From Coriobacteriia bacterium (GTDB taxonomy: Bacteria > Actinomycetota > Coriobacteriia > Anaerosomatales > SLCP01): a DNA stretch of 39,637 nt. The DNA lies in assembly GCA_007125735.1 (NCBI GenBank), contig SLCP01000201.1:1-39637 (forward strand), written 5' to 3'. The translations under genes were made by a program, and so were the position numbers. The notes under the pieces are model-generated. The model saw only the letters and a program-made list of their open reading frames with translations, searched no databases and was not told where the DNA came from. Position 1 is the first letter of the stretch, and each line of letters begins with the position of its first letter. Below are positions 22,784 through 30,943 of this stretch, in pieces.

Positions 22784-22918
22784 TCAGGCCGAGAGGACCT
22801 CGCGGCCCTTGCGGCGACGGTTGGCCAGTATGCGCTGTCCGGCACGGGTCGACATGCGCTTGCGGAACCCGTGTACCTTGCTGCGCTTGCGATTGTTGGG
22901 CTGGTACGTCCTCTTCAC
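22784..22918 (-). CDS. rpmH: 50S ribosomal protein L34
   Basis: A 44-residue, very basic ribosomal protein with the classical sequence beginning KRTYQPNNRKRSKVHGFRKR and the ending NRRRKGREVLSA. The GTG start at 22918 follows GGAGG with a 4-base gap. It is the first gene of the leftward operon and faces the origin. A near-consensus promoter lies at 22961-22990. Confidence 0.97.
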   Translation of the reverse strand: MKRTYQPNNRKRSKVHGFRKRMSTRAGQRILANRRRKGREVLSA

Positions 22919-22960
22919 GATTCCTCCGATTCCGGCCCCCACTGGGGGCAAAGCCCGACG

Positions 22961-22990
22961 ATTATAGCGATGCAGTTTCATGAGTGTCAA
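22961..22990 (-). promoter_or_regulatory. Strong promoter of the rpmH operon with leader hairpin
   Basis: Leftward TTGACA (22990-22985) and TATAAT (22966-22961) both match the consensus at 6 of 6 positions, with an 18-bp spacer. Transcription would begin near 22954. The short leader then forms a GCCCCC/GGGGGC hairpin with a 3-base loop (22935-22949), next to the rpmH ribosome site. Confidence 0.88.
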
Positions 22991-23590
22991 ACCTGAAGAC
23001 AGACTCTGCGCCACTCGTCAAATTGAGATGAAATCTGTGGACAGTGTGGAAAACCCAGGCACCGCGACCGGGAGCCCTGTGGATAACGTCGCCTGCGGCG
23101 TTGTTGGTCGCGGGCCCTCTTGCTAGAATCGGCGGCGACCGCTGGTTGTCCTGGCGTTCGAGTCGTTCCTTGAAAACACCTGCTCATAGCGTCTGTTCAC
23201 TACCGGATGGGTTCAACGCTCAGATGCCTGGGACACAAAATGCGACGGAACCCGATCGGTCTGCACTCGACCCGCACGACTGTCCACATGCGGTGGAAGC
23301 AGACGATAGGCTTTTCAACAGACCGGAAAGGCCGGGAAGGGTCCGCCCCCTCGCTACCCTGCGTACTCGAGGGTTCGGCGAACCGAAAAGGCGCGATCCT
23401 TTCCACAGCTGTGGAAATGCCTGTGGATAACGGAGAAAACCGCACTTGAGGTTTGCTGTTTGCTTTCGGTGGACCCAGATCGTGGACCATGGCTACTCTC
23501 TTCAGCAGGTGTTCTGGAAGACCCGCAGTCACGGCAGTCCTGTTGACAGCCGGCGTTGAACACTCGCGCCGTGGTAAGGGTGGGGGAGCG
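22991..23590. other. Putative oriC, first DnaA-box cluster
   Basis: No gene was found in this 600-bp stretch. DnaA boxes (consensus TTATCCACA or its complement TGTGGATAA) are: two perfect at 23078-23086 and 23422-23430, one 8-of-9 at 23045-23053 (TGTGGAAAA), and 7-of-9 at 23036-23044 and 23280-23288. At 23400-23417 TTTCCACAGCTGTGGAAA is a perfect 18-bp palindrome made of two inverted box-like halves. The flanks are rpmH on one side and dnaA on the other, the standard oriC position. An unwinding element is not obvious; the most AT-rich part lies near 23021-23040. A -35-like TTGACA at 23543-23548 may belong to the next gene, but I see no good -10. Confidence 0.8.
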
Positions 23591-24451
23591 TTGAAGTACT
23601 TCTTTCGTGATGGGATTCCGGGCGGCCCCGCGCTCATGGAGCGGGGGCCCAGCACCCAAGACTCTCGGGGGCAGACCTCGGCTACGCGGTTCGCCGCCCC
23701 CACCCCCTCTGCCTGCGTCGCCCGGATCGCGGTCTACGAAGCTGCCGGGGCAGCACCGCGCACGGAGGACGTCTCCTCGGCCGAAGCGCTCGAGTTCATC
23801 GAAAGCGTTTCTTCTCGCGTGCACGCACTTTCTCGAGAAGCCGGCGGCTCGATGCCGTACACCGTAATCCGTGAGGTGGTCGAGAACTTCGTCCACGCCG
23901 ACTTCACCGAGCCGGTCGTCTCCGTCCTGGATTCGGGGACGACCATCCGCTTCGCGGACCAGGGGCCGGGGGTTCCGGACAAAGAGAAGGCCGCCCTGCC
24001 CGGGTATACCACGGCCACCGCCGAGATGAAGAATCTCATCCGGGGCGTGGGCTCTGGCCTTCCTATCGTCAGGGACTTCCTCGAGCACTGCGGCGGCGCG
24101 CTCATCATCGAAGACAACCTCGGCCGGGGGACCGTGGTCACCATCACGTCGGCCGGCTCGACCGCCACGCCTTCCCCCTCTCCCGACCTCAACGTCCCTG
24201 CGGCGGTGCGTCAGCCCCTGGCGCCCTTGCCGCCGATCAGCACCCGGCAGAAGCAGGTTCTCTCGCTCGTGCTCGAACTCGGCGAAGTGGGCCCCACTAT
24301 CGTCTCCCGAGAGCTTTCGGTGGCCCTGTCCACGGCATACCGCGATCTCGCTCAGCTCGAGAGCATCGGGTTCATATCGGCCGATGAGGCCGGCAAGAGG
24401 GCTCTAACCGAGGACGGTCTTCGATTCCTCGACAGCATGTTCGGACAATAG
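23591..24451 (+). CDS. GHKL ATPase-winged helix fusion protein, unknown role, next to dnaA
   Basis: I do not recognise this protein as a named family. With the TTG start at 23591 it has 286 residues. Residues 70-190 are a HATPase_c/GHKL domain: N-box N99 in REVVENFVHADF, G1 D123 in FADQGPGV, G2 GVGSGL (152-157) and a closing GRGTVVTI. There is no HisKA or receiver domain and no membrane helix. A proline-rich linker (about 190-215) leads to a winged-helix domain (about 216-286: STRQKQVLSL, SRELSVALSTAYRDLAQLESIGFI). The frame is open back to 23453, but that extra part is origin DNA without a domain. The start is uncertain; ATG 23636 is another option, without a ribosome site. It ends 21 bp before dnaA. 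A soluble ATP-sensing DNA-binding regulator is inferred. Confidence 0.82.
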   Translation: MKYFFRDGIPGGPALMERGPSTQDSRGQTSATRFAAPTPSACVARIAVYEAAGAAPRTEDVSSAEALEFIESVSSRVHALSREAGGSMPYTVIREVVENFVHADFTEPVVSVLDSGTTIRFADQGPGVPDKEKAALPGYTTATAEMKNLIRGVGSGLPIVRDFLEHCGGALIIEDNLGRGTVVTITSAGSTATPSPSPDLNVPAAVRQPLAPLPPISTRQKQVLSLVLELGEVGPTIVSRELSVALSTAYRDLAQLESIGFISADEAGKRALTEDGLRFLDSMFGQ

Positions 24452-24472
24452 GCAGTGTTTGGAGGCAGGTAG

Positions 24473-25885
24473 GTGAGTAGTATTACTACATCCTCAGAGG
24501 CTCATCGGGTGTGGGAGGACGTTCTCTCGGTCGTCCGATCGGAGCTCAATACCCCCACGTTCAAAACGTGGTTCGAGCACACGTCTCCGGTGGAAGTGTT
24601 CGAGGACCGCATCGTAGTCGGCGTTCAGAACGAGTTTGCGCGCGAATGGTTGGAGTCGCGCTATTCTGGGCTGCTGCGCTCTGCTCTCTCCCAGGTGCAG
24701 GGACGATCCATGGACCTCGAGTTCATCGTTCCTGAAGGATCTCTCTCCGAACAACCCGACGAGGGGCCTTCACCAAACGCTTCCGCGATAGCCGTCTCTG
24801 AGGAGCCCGGTCCTCCCTCCTTGAACGCCGCCGAGGAACCCTCGACTCTGAGTGGTTTCAACCCCAAGTATTCGTTCGACTCCTACGTCATGGGACCGTC
24901 GAACCAGTTCGCCCACGCCGCTGCCCTCGCGGTAGCGGAGTCTCCCGGTCGCGCATACAACCCTTTGTTCATCTACGGGGGAGTCGGCCTCGGAAAGACC
25001 CACCTTCTTCAGGCTATCGGGAGATACGTGCTGCTCGGCTTCCCTCACATGAAGGTCAAGTATGTGTCGACAGAGCAGTTCACCAACGACTTCATCAACT
25101 CTATCGGTGACCGCGACAGAAAGCGGATCGACGGCTTCCGTCGCCAGTACCGTACCAACGATGTGCTACTCGTCGACGACATCCAGTTCCTCCGCGGAAA
25201 AGAAGGCATCCAAGAGGAGTTCTTCCACACATTCAACGCTCTTCAGCAAGCCGGAAAACAGGTCGTTCTTTCATCAGACCGGCCCCCAAAGGACATCGAG
25301 AAGCTCGAAGAGCGGCTGAGGAGCCGGTTCGAGATGGGCCTCATGACCGATATCCAGCCTCCGGATCTCGAAACGAGAATCGCAATCTTGAGACGCAAGA
25401 TAGAGGCCGAGGGGCTGGACGTTCCGTTCGACGTCATCTCTTTCGTGGCCGACAGGGTCTCGTCCAACATCCGCGAGCTCGAAGGCGCTTTGATTCGGGT
25501 GGTAGCCTTCAGTTCTCTGACCCGCAGCCCGGTGACAGCCGAGTTGGCAAGAAGTGTCCTTAAGGACATCTTTCCTGAACGTTCTTCGCGGCCCATCTCC
25601 GTCTCCACGATTCAGAGAGAGGTGTCGAAGTACTACTCTATCTCTCTGTCGGAACTGACCGGAAACAAGCGATCTCAGAACATCGTCTACCCCCGACAGA
25701 TCGCAATGTATCTCTCACGAGAGCTCACCGACCTTTCGCTGCCGAGGATCGGCGCAGAGTTTGGCGGTAGGGACCACACCACCGTGATGCATGCACAGGC
25801 GAAGATCCAGAAGATGATGAACTCGGACCGTGAGGTCTACAACCAGATTCAGGCGCTCACGAATTCGATCAAACAGCGAAACTGA
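24473..25885 (+). CDS. dnaA: Chromosomal replication initiator protein DnaA
   Basis: A 470-residue AAA+ initiator that binds DnaA boxes and melts the origin. Domain I covers about 1-85 (WEDVLSVVRSELNTPTFKTWF), a Ser/Pro-rich domain II linker about 90-125, then the AAA+ domain with Walker A GGVGLGKTHLL (K175), Walker B LLVDDIQFL and sensor motifs. Domain IV has the DNA-binding signature GRDHTTVMHA. The GTG start at 24473 follows GGAGG with a 7-bp gap. The preceding gene ends 21 bp upstream, so dnaA may be transcribed together with it. DnaA boxes lie on both sides of the pair. Confidence 0.98.
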   Translation: MSSITTSSEAHRVWEDVLSVVRSELNTPTFKTWFEHTSPVEVFEDRIVVGVQNEFAREWLESRYSGLLRSALSQVQGRSMDLEFIVPEGSLSEQPDEGPSPNASAIAVSEEPGPPSLNAAEEPSTLSGFNPKYSFDSYVMGPSNQFAHAAALAVAESPGRAYNPLFIYGGVGLGKTHLLQAIGRYVLLGFPHMKVKYVSTEQFTNDFINSIGDRDRKRIDGFRRQYRTNDVLLVDDIQFLRGKEGIQEEFFHTFNALQQAGKQVVLSSDRPPKDIEKLEERLRSRFEMGLMTDIQPPDLETRIAILRRKIEAEGLDVPFDVISFVADRVSSNIRELEGALIRVVAFSSLTRSPVTAELARSVLKDIFPERSSRPISVSTIQREVSKYYSISLSELTGNKRSQNIVYPRQIAMYLSRELTDLSLPRIGAEFGGRDHTTVMHAQAKIQKMMNSDREVYNQIQALTNSIKQRN

Positions 25886-26130
25886 CGATCACACCCACGA
25901 CCGTACGATATGTGGATAACGGTGTGTTTCGTAAGGGGATGGTTACTGGACTACATGAAGAAGGGGTTTCTTACGCTCTTCTCCTCGGGATAGTGTGGAC
26001 AGCGGGTACATTCTGTCAACATCTTGTACCCGGCCCCAATAGGGGTGCCAACCTCTACAGAGGTGTGTTTTCCACATGTTCCACAGCCCTTATTACTGCT
26101 GATACTCCGATATATAGAAAGGACGTAGTA
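25886..26130. other. Second DnaA-box cluster between dnaA and dnaN
   Basis: One perfect box TGTGGATAA lies at 25911-25919, an 8-of-9 box TTTTCCACA at 26068-26076, and 7-of-9 boxes at 25994-26002 and 26077-26085. The segment just before dnaN (26090-26120) is AT-rich for this genome and could be an unwinding region. Together with the cluster before dnaA it suggests a bipartite origin or DnaA control of dnaN. A long frame through this stretch (from 25912) is an extension of dnaN and not a gene. Confidence 0.7.
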
Positions 26131-27237
26131 ATGAAGTTCTCTGTGTCCAAGGGTGAGTTGGCTGATGCTCTCAGTGTGGTAGGGAGGGCTCTATCATCGC
26201 GTTCGACGCTCCCTATTCTTTCAGGGATCCTCGTGTCAGCTGATGCTTCAGGGGAAGTCACCCTACAGGCTACGGATCTGGAGGTCTCCGTCAAAGAAAC
26301 GCTCTCTCTCGCTGGGGTCGAGAAAGAGGGAGCTGCCGTGTTACCGGGCAAACTCCTTGCAGATATCGTGCGGTCTCTCCCCGAAGCGGCGGTAACGATC
26401 GACGTCGACAAAGAGATGGCAGCGATCACATGCCTCCACTCCTCATTCGCCCTAAGGATCTTGCCGCACGAGGACTTCCCTAAGTTCCCGCAGGTAGAAA
26501 GCGACACGATGGTTTCGATACCCGCAGGTATCGTCAAAGAGACCATCAAACACGTGTCGAAGGCGGTTAGTAGAGACGAGACGAGACCGGTCCTCACTGG
26601 CATCCTTCTGACGATCGATGGACCTCAGCTGAAGATGGTGGCAACGGACTCGTACCGCCTCGCTGTCAAAGAGACAGAGATAGAAGGGGGTTCTTCTGAA
26701 GGACTGGAAGTGGTGATCCCGGCTAAGGTTCTCGATGAGGTAGCGCGCGTCAGTGCAGGAACAGAGGATATCTCGTTAGGGGTGGCAGAGAACCAAATAG
26801 TCTTCTCATTCGGCAGGACGGTGTTCGTCACGAGGCGGATCGATGGGTCGTTCCCAAACTATCGTCAGCTTATCCCGAAGGAATCGGAGACGAAGGTCAC
26901 TATGGCGCGCGAAGAACTCACGGCCGCCGTGAAGAGGGTCTCGATCCTTGCCCAACACAACACCCCTCTACGGATGAGCGTGAGAACAGAGGATCAGACA
27001 CTGAGTCTCTCGGCAACGAGTCACGAGGTCGGGGATGCTTCAGAGGACCTGATGGTAGCCGTGGAGGGGAGTGATGTGGAGATCGCCTTCAATCACATCT
27101 TCCTTCTCGACGGCCTTGCCGCTGCGGAAGGTGACGACATCGCGATAGATGTCGTGAGCCCCCTCAAGCCCGGAGTCCTGACCAGTCCGACCGACGACGG
27201 GTTTCTCTACTTATTGATGCCTGTGCGTTTGAGCTGA
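26131..27237 (+). CDS. dnaN: DNA polymerase III beta subunit (sliding clamp)
   Basis: A 368-residue clamp that tethers DNA polymerase III to the template. It starts MKFSVSKGELADALSVV and ends with the typical PTDDGFLYLLMPVRL. The three clamp domains are seen as repeats of similar length, with STLPILSGIL, RPVLTGILLTIDG and TDSYRLAVKE being family hallmarks. The ATG at 26131 follows AAAGGA with a 7-bp gap. The recF start lies 1 bp after the stop. Base composition is visibly less GC-rich than in neighbouring accessory genes. Confidence 0.98.
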   Translation: MKFSVSKGELADALSVVGRALSSRSTLPILSGILVSADASGEVTLQATDLEVSVKETLSLAGVEKEGAAVLPGKLLADIVRSLPEAAVTIDVDKEMAAITCLHSSFALRILPHEDFPKFPQVESDTMVSIPAGIVKETIKHVSKAVSRDETRPVLTGILLTIDGPQLKMVATDSYRLAVKETEIEGGSSEGLEVVIPAKVLDEVARVSAGTEDISLGVAENQIVFSFGRTVFVTRRIDGSFPNYRQLIPKESETKVTMAREELTAAVKRVSILAQHNTPLRMSVRTEDQTLSLSATSHEVGDASEDLMVAVEGSDVEIAFNHIFLLDGLAAAEGDDIAIDVVSPLKPGVLTSPTDDGFLYLLMPVRLS

Positions 27238-27238
27238 G

Positions 27239-28366
27239 ATGAGCGAACGAGAGACGGTACGGATACGGACACTGGCTGTCCAAGCATTCAGGAATCACGA
27301 AGAGAGTACGGTCAGCCCAGGAAAGAGGAGTACGATCCTCGTCGGGCCCAACGCAGCAGGAAAGAGCAACCTGCTCGAGGCGGTCACACTCGCGGTCTCC
27401 GGATCATCGTTCCGCCCGTTCTCGTGGCCCGATGTAGTGATGGAGGGGCACGAACTCGCACGGGTGAGAGTCGACGCCGAGAGAGGAGCGCGAGCCGTGT
27501 CGGTGAAGCTACAGGTCGACTCGGCAGGGAAGAGGACATTCCAAGTCGACGGGAAACGCAAGAAGGGGCCCTCGGATGTCGTAGGGACCGTCCCCGCGGT
27601 CACGTTCGTTCCCGACGATCTCCAGCTCGCAAAAGGTCCAGCGGAAGCGCGAAGGAAGGCCGTCGACACACTGGGGTCTCAGCTCTCGAGCGCGTATGCA
27701 GCCTTACGCGCCGAGTACACACGGGTAGTCAGGCAGCGAACGGCCCTCCTCAGGCAAAGAGACACGGCAACGGAGCTCGGCGCCTGGGATGAGGCCCTTA
27801 CGACCATAGGAGCGGCGTTCTTCATCCACCGAGCCCGCCTCGCGACGAGGATAGAGCGCGTGATCGTACCCTTCTACGAGACGCTATCCGGCGGTGAAGA
27901 GGTGCGGCTTCGACTAGCGGCGTCGTGGGGAGGGGAGTCCGTGGCACCGCACGAATGGGCAGAGATGTCGCGAGATGAAGTGGAGCGGGTGATCACGGAA
28001 GCGATAGGGCGCAAGGCGCACGCGGAGAGGGCTCGAGGAATGACCCTCATCGGGCCCCACCGTGACGACATCGTGTTCACGGTCGAAGGGAGGACGGCGC
28101 GCGGGTTCGCCTCGCAGGGACAGCAACGGTCGCTCGCGCTGGCCTGGAAGATGGCAGAAGCCGAGGTCATAGGGGATGTTCGCGGACACACACCGGTCCT
28201 TCTTCTCGACGACGTAATGTCTGAGCTCGACGAGTCGAGGAGGGAGGCGCTTCAGAGGTTCGTGAACGGCGGCCCACAAGCGCTTATCACGACGACCAAC
28301 CTAGCGTACTTCGATGCGGGAGGCTTCGATGGAGCGGAGATCGTGGAGGTCCACGGTGTGCGCTGA
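27239..28366 (+). CDS. recF: DNA replication and repair protein RecF
   Basis: A 375-residue SMC-like ATPase of gap repair that helps load RecA with RecO and RecR. Walker A is VGPNAAGKSNLLEAV (K42), the C-terminal signature is SQGQQRSLALAWKMAE, and Walker B is VLLLDDVMSELDESRR. The length is normal. ATG 27239 is 1 bp after dnaN. The 3' end overlaps the DUF721 gene by 11 bp, so all three are coupled. Confidence 0.97.
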   Translation: MSERETVRIRTLAVQAFRNHEESTVSPGKRSTILVGPNAAGKSNLLEAVTLAVSGSSFRPFSWPDVVMEGHELARVRVDAERGARAVSVKLQVDSAGKRTFQVDGKRKKGPSDVVGTVPAVTFVPDDLQLAKGPAEARRKAVDTLGSQLSSAYAALRAEYTRVVRQRTALLRQRDTATELGAWDEALTTIGAAFFIHRARLATRIERVIVPFYETLSGGEEVRLRLAASWGGESVAPHEWAEMSRDEVERVITEAIGRKAHAERARGMTLIGPHRDDIVFTVEGRTARGFASQGQQRSLALAWKMAEAEVIGDVRGHTPVLLLDDVMSELDESRREALQRFVNGGPQALITTTNLAYFDAGGFDGAEIVEVHGVR

Positions 28367-28934
28367 CCGAGCCGGAAAGCAGGTGCGCCTCGGCGACGCA
28401 CTGAAGGCACTCGTGTCGAGATCGGACGCCAACGGCACGGGGCTGGCCCAAGCGCGCATCGAATCGGTGTGGGAAGAGGTTGTCGGGCCCGAGGTCTCCC
28501 GGCACACCGCTCGCCTTGCCTTGAGAGAAGATGAGCTTACCGTTCACGTCGACTCACACACATGGGCGTCGGAGCTTTCGCTGATGGGAGAGCACCTGAG
28601 GGAGCGGGTTAATTCAGCTCTGGGTGAGAGCCTGGTTGGATCGGTCAGGTTTACTGTGTCCAAGGCTGTTGCAGAGCGAGAGAGCCGACGTCGCTCCGAA
28701 AGGGCCGTCAAGCGGGGATACGGGGGGGATCCGGTCACGCCGGAACCGCTCGGTCCCGAGGAGCGGGAGTGGGTGGAGCGCTCCGCAGACGCCATCCCGA
28801 GCGACTCTTTGCGCGAGGCGGCGATACGAGCGACAGTGCGCGATCTGGAGTGGAAAAAGGCCCGCGCGAAGCGCAAAGACTCGCAGGAGGGCTCTGGGGG
28901 GCCCACACGTACTAATTCGAGCGGTTTACCCTAG
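28356..28934 (+). CDS. DciA-like DUF721 protein
   Basis: A 192-residue protein of the DUF721 family. Its N-terminal domain (about 5-100) has LGDALKALVSR, WEEVVGPEVSRHTARLALRE, LTVHVDSHTWASELSLM and GSVRFTV, the usual KH-like DciA pattern. DciA loads or activates the DnaB helicase in many bacteria that lack DnaC/DnaI. The C-terminal half is charged and less conserved. The GTG start at 28356 follows GGAGG (28345-28349) and overlaps recF by 11 bp. The setting in dnaA-dnaN-recF-gyrB fits a replication role, as in other actinobacteria. The name dciA is inferred by family only. Confidence 0.86.
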   Translation: MCADRAGKQVRLGDALKALVSRSDANGTGLAQARIESVWEEVVGPEVSRHTARLALREDELTVHVDSHTWASELSLMGEHLRERVNSALGESLVGSVRFTVSKAVAERESRRRSERAVKRGYGGDPVTPEPLGPEEREWVERSADAIPSDSLREAAIRATVRDLEWKKARAKRKDSQEGSGGPTRTNSSGLP

Positions 28935-28943
28935 AGGTTGTGC

Positions 28944-28949
28944 TAGTAT
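28944..28949 (+). promoter_or_regulatory. Possible gyrB promoter (extended -10)
   Basis: TGCTAGTAT has the extended -10 form (TGN before TAGTAT, 28944-28949). No good -35 was seen at the right distance. Transcription would start about 28956, so the hairpin at 28954-28980 would sit at the very 5' end of the gyrB message. Confidence 0.4.
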
Positions 28950-28953
28950 GAGA

Positions 28954-28980
28954 ACGACCACCACAACATGTGGTGGTCGT
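28954..28980 (+). other. Perfect 11-bp stem-loop in gyrB leader
   Basis: Arms ACGACCACCAC (28954-28964) and GTGGTGGTCGT (28970-28980) pair perfectly around the loop AACAT. There is no T-run after it, so it is a poor terminator for dciA. Its place between the extended -10 and the gyrB ribosome site suggests a stabilising or regulatory 5' hairpin. Confidence 0.75.
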
Positions 28981-29020
28981 CACTCGGGCAGCCGATCGAG
29001 ACGCTTGCGAAGGAGCTTTC

Positions 29021-30928
29021 GTGTCCAAGCAGACATATTCAGGAAAAGACATCCAGGTGCTCGAGGGGCTCGAGGCGGTTCGCAAGCGCCCCGGCATGTA
29101 CATCGGCTCTACGGGCCCAAAGGGCCTGCACCACCTCGTCTACGAGGTCGTCGACAACTCGGTGGACGAGGCTCTGGCCGGGCACTGCACCGCCATCGAC
29201 GTCACACTGCACACTGACGGCTCGGTGACGGTGACTGACAACGGCAGAGGCATCCCCGTCGACAAGGTGCCGAAGTATCGCAAGCCGGCACTCGAGGTGG
29301 TTCTCACCGTCCTTCATGCCGGAGGAAAGTTCGGCGGGGAGGGCTACAAGGTCTCGGGAGGCCTCCACGGCGTCGGTGTCTCGGTCGTCAACGCTCTGTC
29401 GTCGCGCCTCGACGTCCAAGTGAAGCGTGACGGTAAGGTGTGGGAGCAATCCTACGAGTACGGGAAGCCGACGACCCCTCTGCAGGCGGCTGGCTTGTCG
29501 AAGGCGAAGGGCACGACGATTCGATTCTGGCCCGATGAGGGCATCTTCGAGACCCTCGATTTCGACTACGACACGCTTGCCACGCGGTTTCGCGAGACGG
29601 CGTTCCTCAACAAGAACCTCAAGATCACGATCACCGACGAGCGTGAGCTCGAGCCCCGCCGCGAGGAGTTCAAGTACGCAGGCGGCATCGTCGACTTCGT
29701 CAAGTATCTCAACGAGAACAAAGACACCCTGCACCACAAGGTCATCTACTTCGAGTCCGAGGGCAGCGAGGGCCACGCCGAGGTGGCGCTTCAATGGAAC
29801 ACCGGCTACTCGGACTCGGTGCTCGCTTTCGCCAACAACATCAACACGCACGAGGGCGGCACCCACCTCGAGGGATTCAAGAATGCGCTCACGAGGACCA
29901 TCAACGACTACGCCAGACGCCAGGGCATCCTCAAAGAGAAGGACGACAACCTCTCAGGTGAGGACATCAGAGAGGGGCTCGTGGCAATCGTCTCCGTCAA
30001 GCTCAAGGACCCCCAGTTCGAGGGGCAGACCAAGACCAAGCTCGGCAACACCGAGATGCGCGGGTTCGTCCAGTCGGCGGTCATGCAGGCGCTCGCCGAG
30101 TACCTCGAAGAGCATCCCAAGCCTGCGCGGACGGTGCTCACGAAGGCCACGCAGGCGGCCAAAGCGAGGGCTGCTGCGCGGAAGGCGCGCGAGCTCACCC
30201 GCAGAAAAGGACTGCTCGAGTCGTCGACGCTGCCCGGCAAGCTCGCGGACTGCTCGATCAAGGACGCAGAACTCTCCGAGATCTACCTCGTCGAGGGAGA
30301 CTCGGCAGGCGGATCCGCCAAGCAGGCGCGCGACCGCTCGTTCCAAGCGATCCTGCCGCTCAAGGGAAAGATCCTCAACGTCGAGAAGGCCGGCATCAAC
30401 CGGGCGCTCTCGTCGGAGGAGATACAGGCGATGATCACCGCTCTCGGTACGAACATCGCCGAGGAGTTTGATCTGGAGCAGGCGCGGTACCACAAGGCCA
30501 TCATCATGACCGACGCCGATGTGGACGGCGCTCACATCCGCTGCCTGATCTTGACGTTCTTCTACCGCTACATGAGAGAGATGATCGAGGCAGGATACGT
30601 CTACATCGCACAGCCGCCACTCTACAAGCTGTCGGTAGGAAAGAAGCACGAGTACGCGTTCAGCGACAGGCAGCTCCAGCAGATGCTGGAGGCCTTGCCC
30701 GAGGGCGCGAAGCACAACATCCAGCGGTACAAGGGCCTCGGTGAGATGAACCCCGAGCAACTGTGGGAGACCACCATGGACCCGGCCAGCCGGACCCTGC
30801 TTCAAGTGACGCTCGACGACGCGTTGGCCGCGGAGAAGTCGTTCGTCGACCTTATGGGCGACCAGGTCGAACCGAGACGCGAGTTCATCCAGCGCCACGC
30901 CAAGGACGTGCGGTTCCTCGACATCTGA
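29021..30928 (+). CDS. gyrB: DNA gyrase subunit B
   Basis: A 635-residue ATPase subunit of DNA gyrase. The GHKL ATPase region has the VVDNSVDEALAG motif, then DNGRGIPVD and GGLHGVGVSVVNALS. The TOPRIM domain has VEGDSAGGSAKQARDR, PLKGKILNVEKA and MTDADVDGAHIR. The end matches GyrB (PRREFIQRHAKDVRFLDI). GTG 29021 follows GAAGGAG with a 5-bp gap and begins the conserved N-terminus; an open frame from 28970 has no ribosome site and starts in the hairpin. It is followed 15 bp later by a small membrane protein gene and then gyrA. Confidence 0.97.
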   Translation: MSKQTYSGKDIQVLEGLEAVRKRPGMYIGSTGPKGLHHLVYEVVDNSVDEALAGHCTAIDVTLHTDGSVTVTDNGRGIPVDKVPKYRKPALEVVLTVLHAGGKFGGEGYKVSGGLHGVGVSVVNALSSRLDVQVKRDGKVWEQSYEYGKPTTPLQAAGLSKAKGTTIRFWPDEGIFETLDFDYDTLATRFRETAFLNKNLKITITDERELEPRREEFKYAGGIVDFVKYLNENKDTLHHKVIYFESEGSEGHAEVALQWNTGYSDSVLAFANNINTHEGGTHLEGFKNALTRTINDYARRQGILKEKDDNLSGEDIREGLVAIVSVKLKDPQFEGQTKTKLGNTEMRGFVQSAVMQALAEYLEEHPKPARTVLTKATQAAKARAAARKARELTRRKGLLESSTLPGKLADCSIKDAELSEIYLVEGDSAGGSAKQARDRSFQAILPLKGKILNVEKAGINRALSSEEIQAMITALGTNIAEEFDLEQARYHKAIIMTDADVDGAHIRCLILTFFYRYMREMIEAGYVYIAQPPLYKLSVGKKHEYAFSDRQLQQMLEALPEGAKHNIQRYKGLGEMNPEQLWETTMDPASRTLLQVTLDDALAAEKSFVDLMGDQVEPRREFIQRHAKDVRFLDI

Positions 30929-30943
30929 TCGGACGGGTACGTG

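Noticed and set aside
22423..22845. Longer rnpA starting inside rpmH
   Set aside because: Nested rpmH/rnpA exists in Thermus, but here GTG 22752 has a ribosome site and gives normal length. The extension has no family support.
25912..26130. N-terminal extension of dnaN into the dnaA-dnaN gap
   Set aside because: The gap contains DnaA boxes, and the conserved clamp sequence begins at 26131 after AAAGGA.
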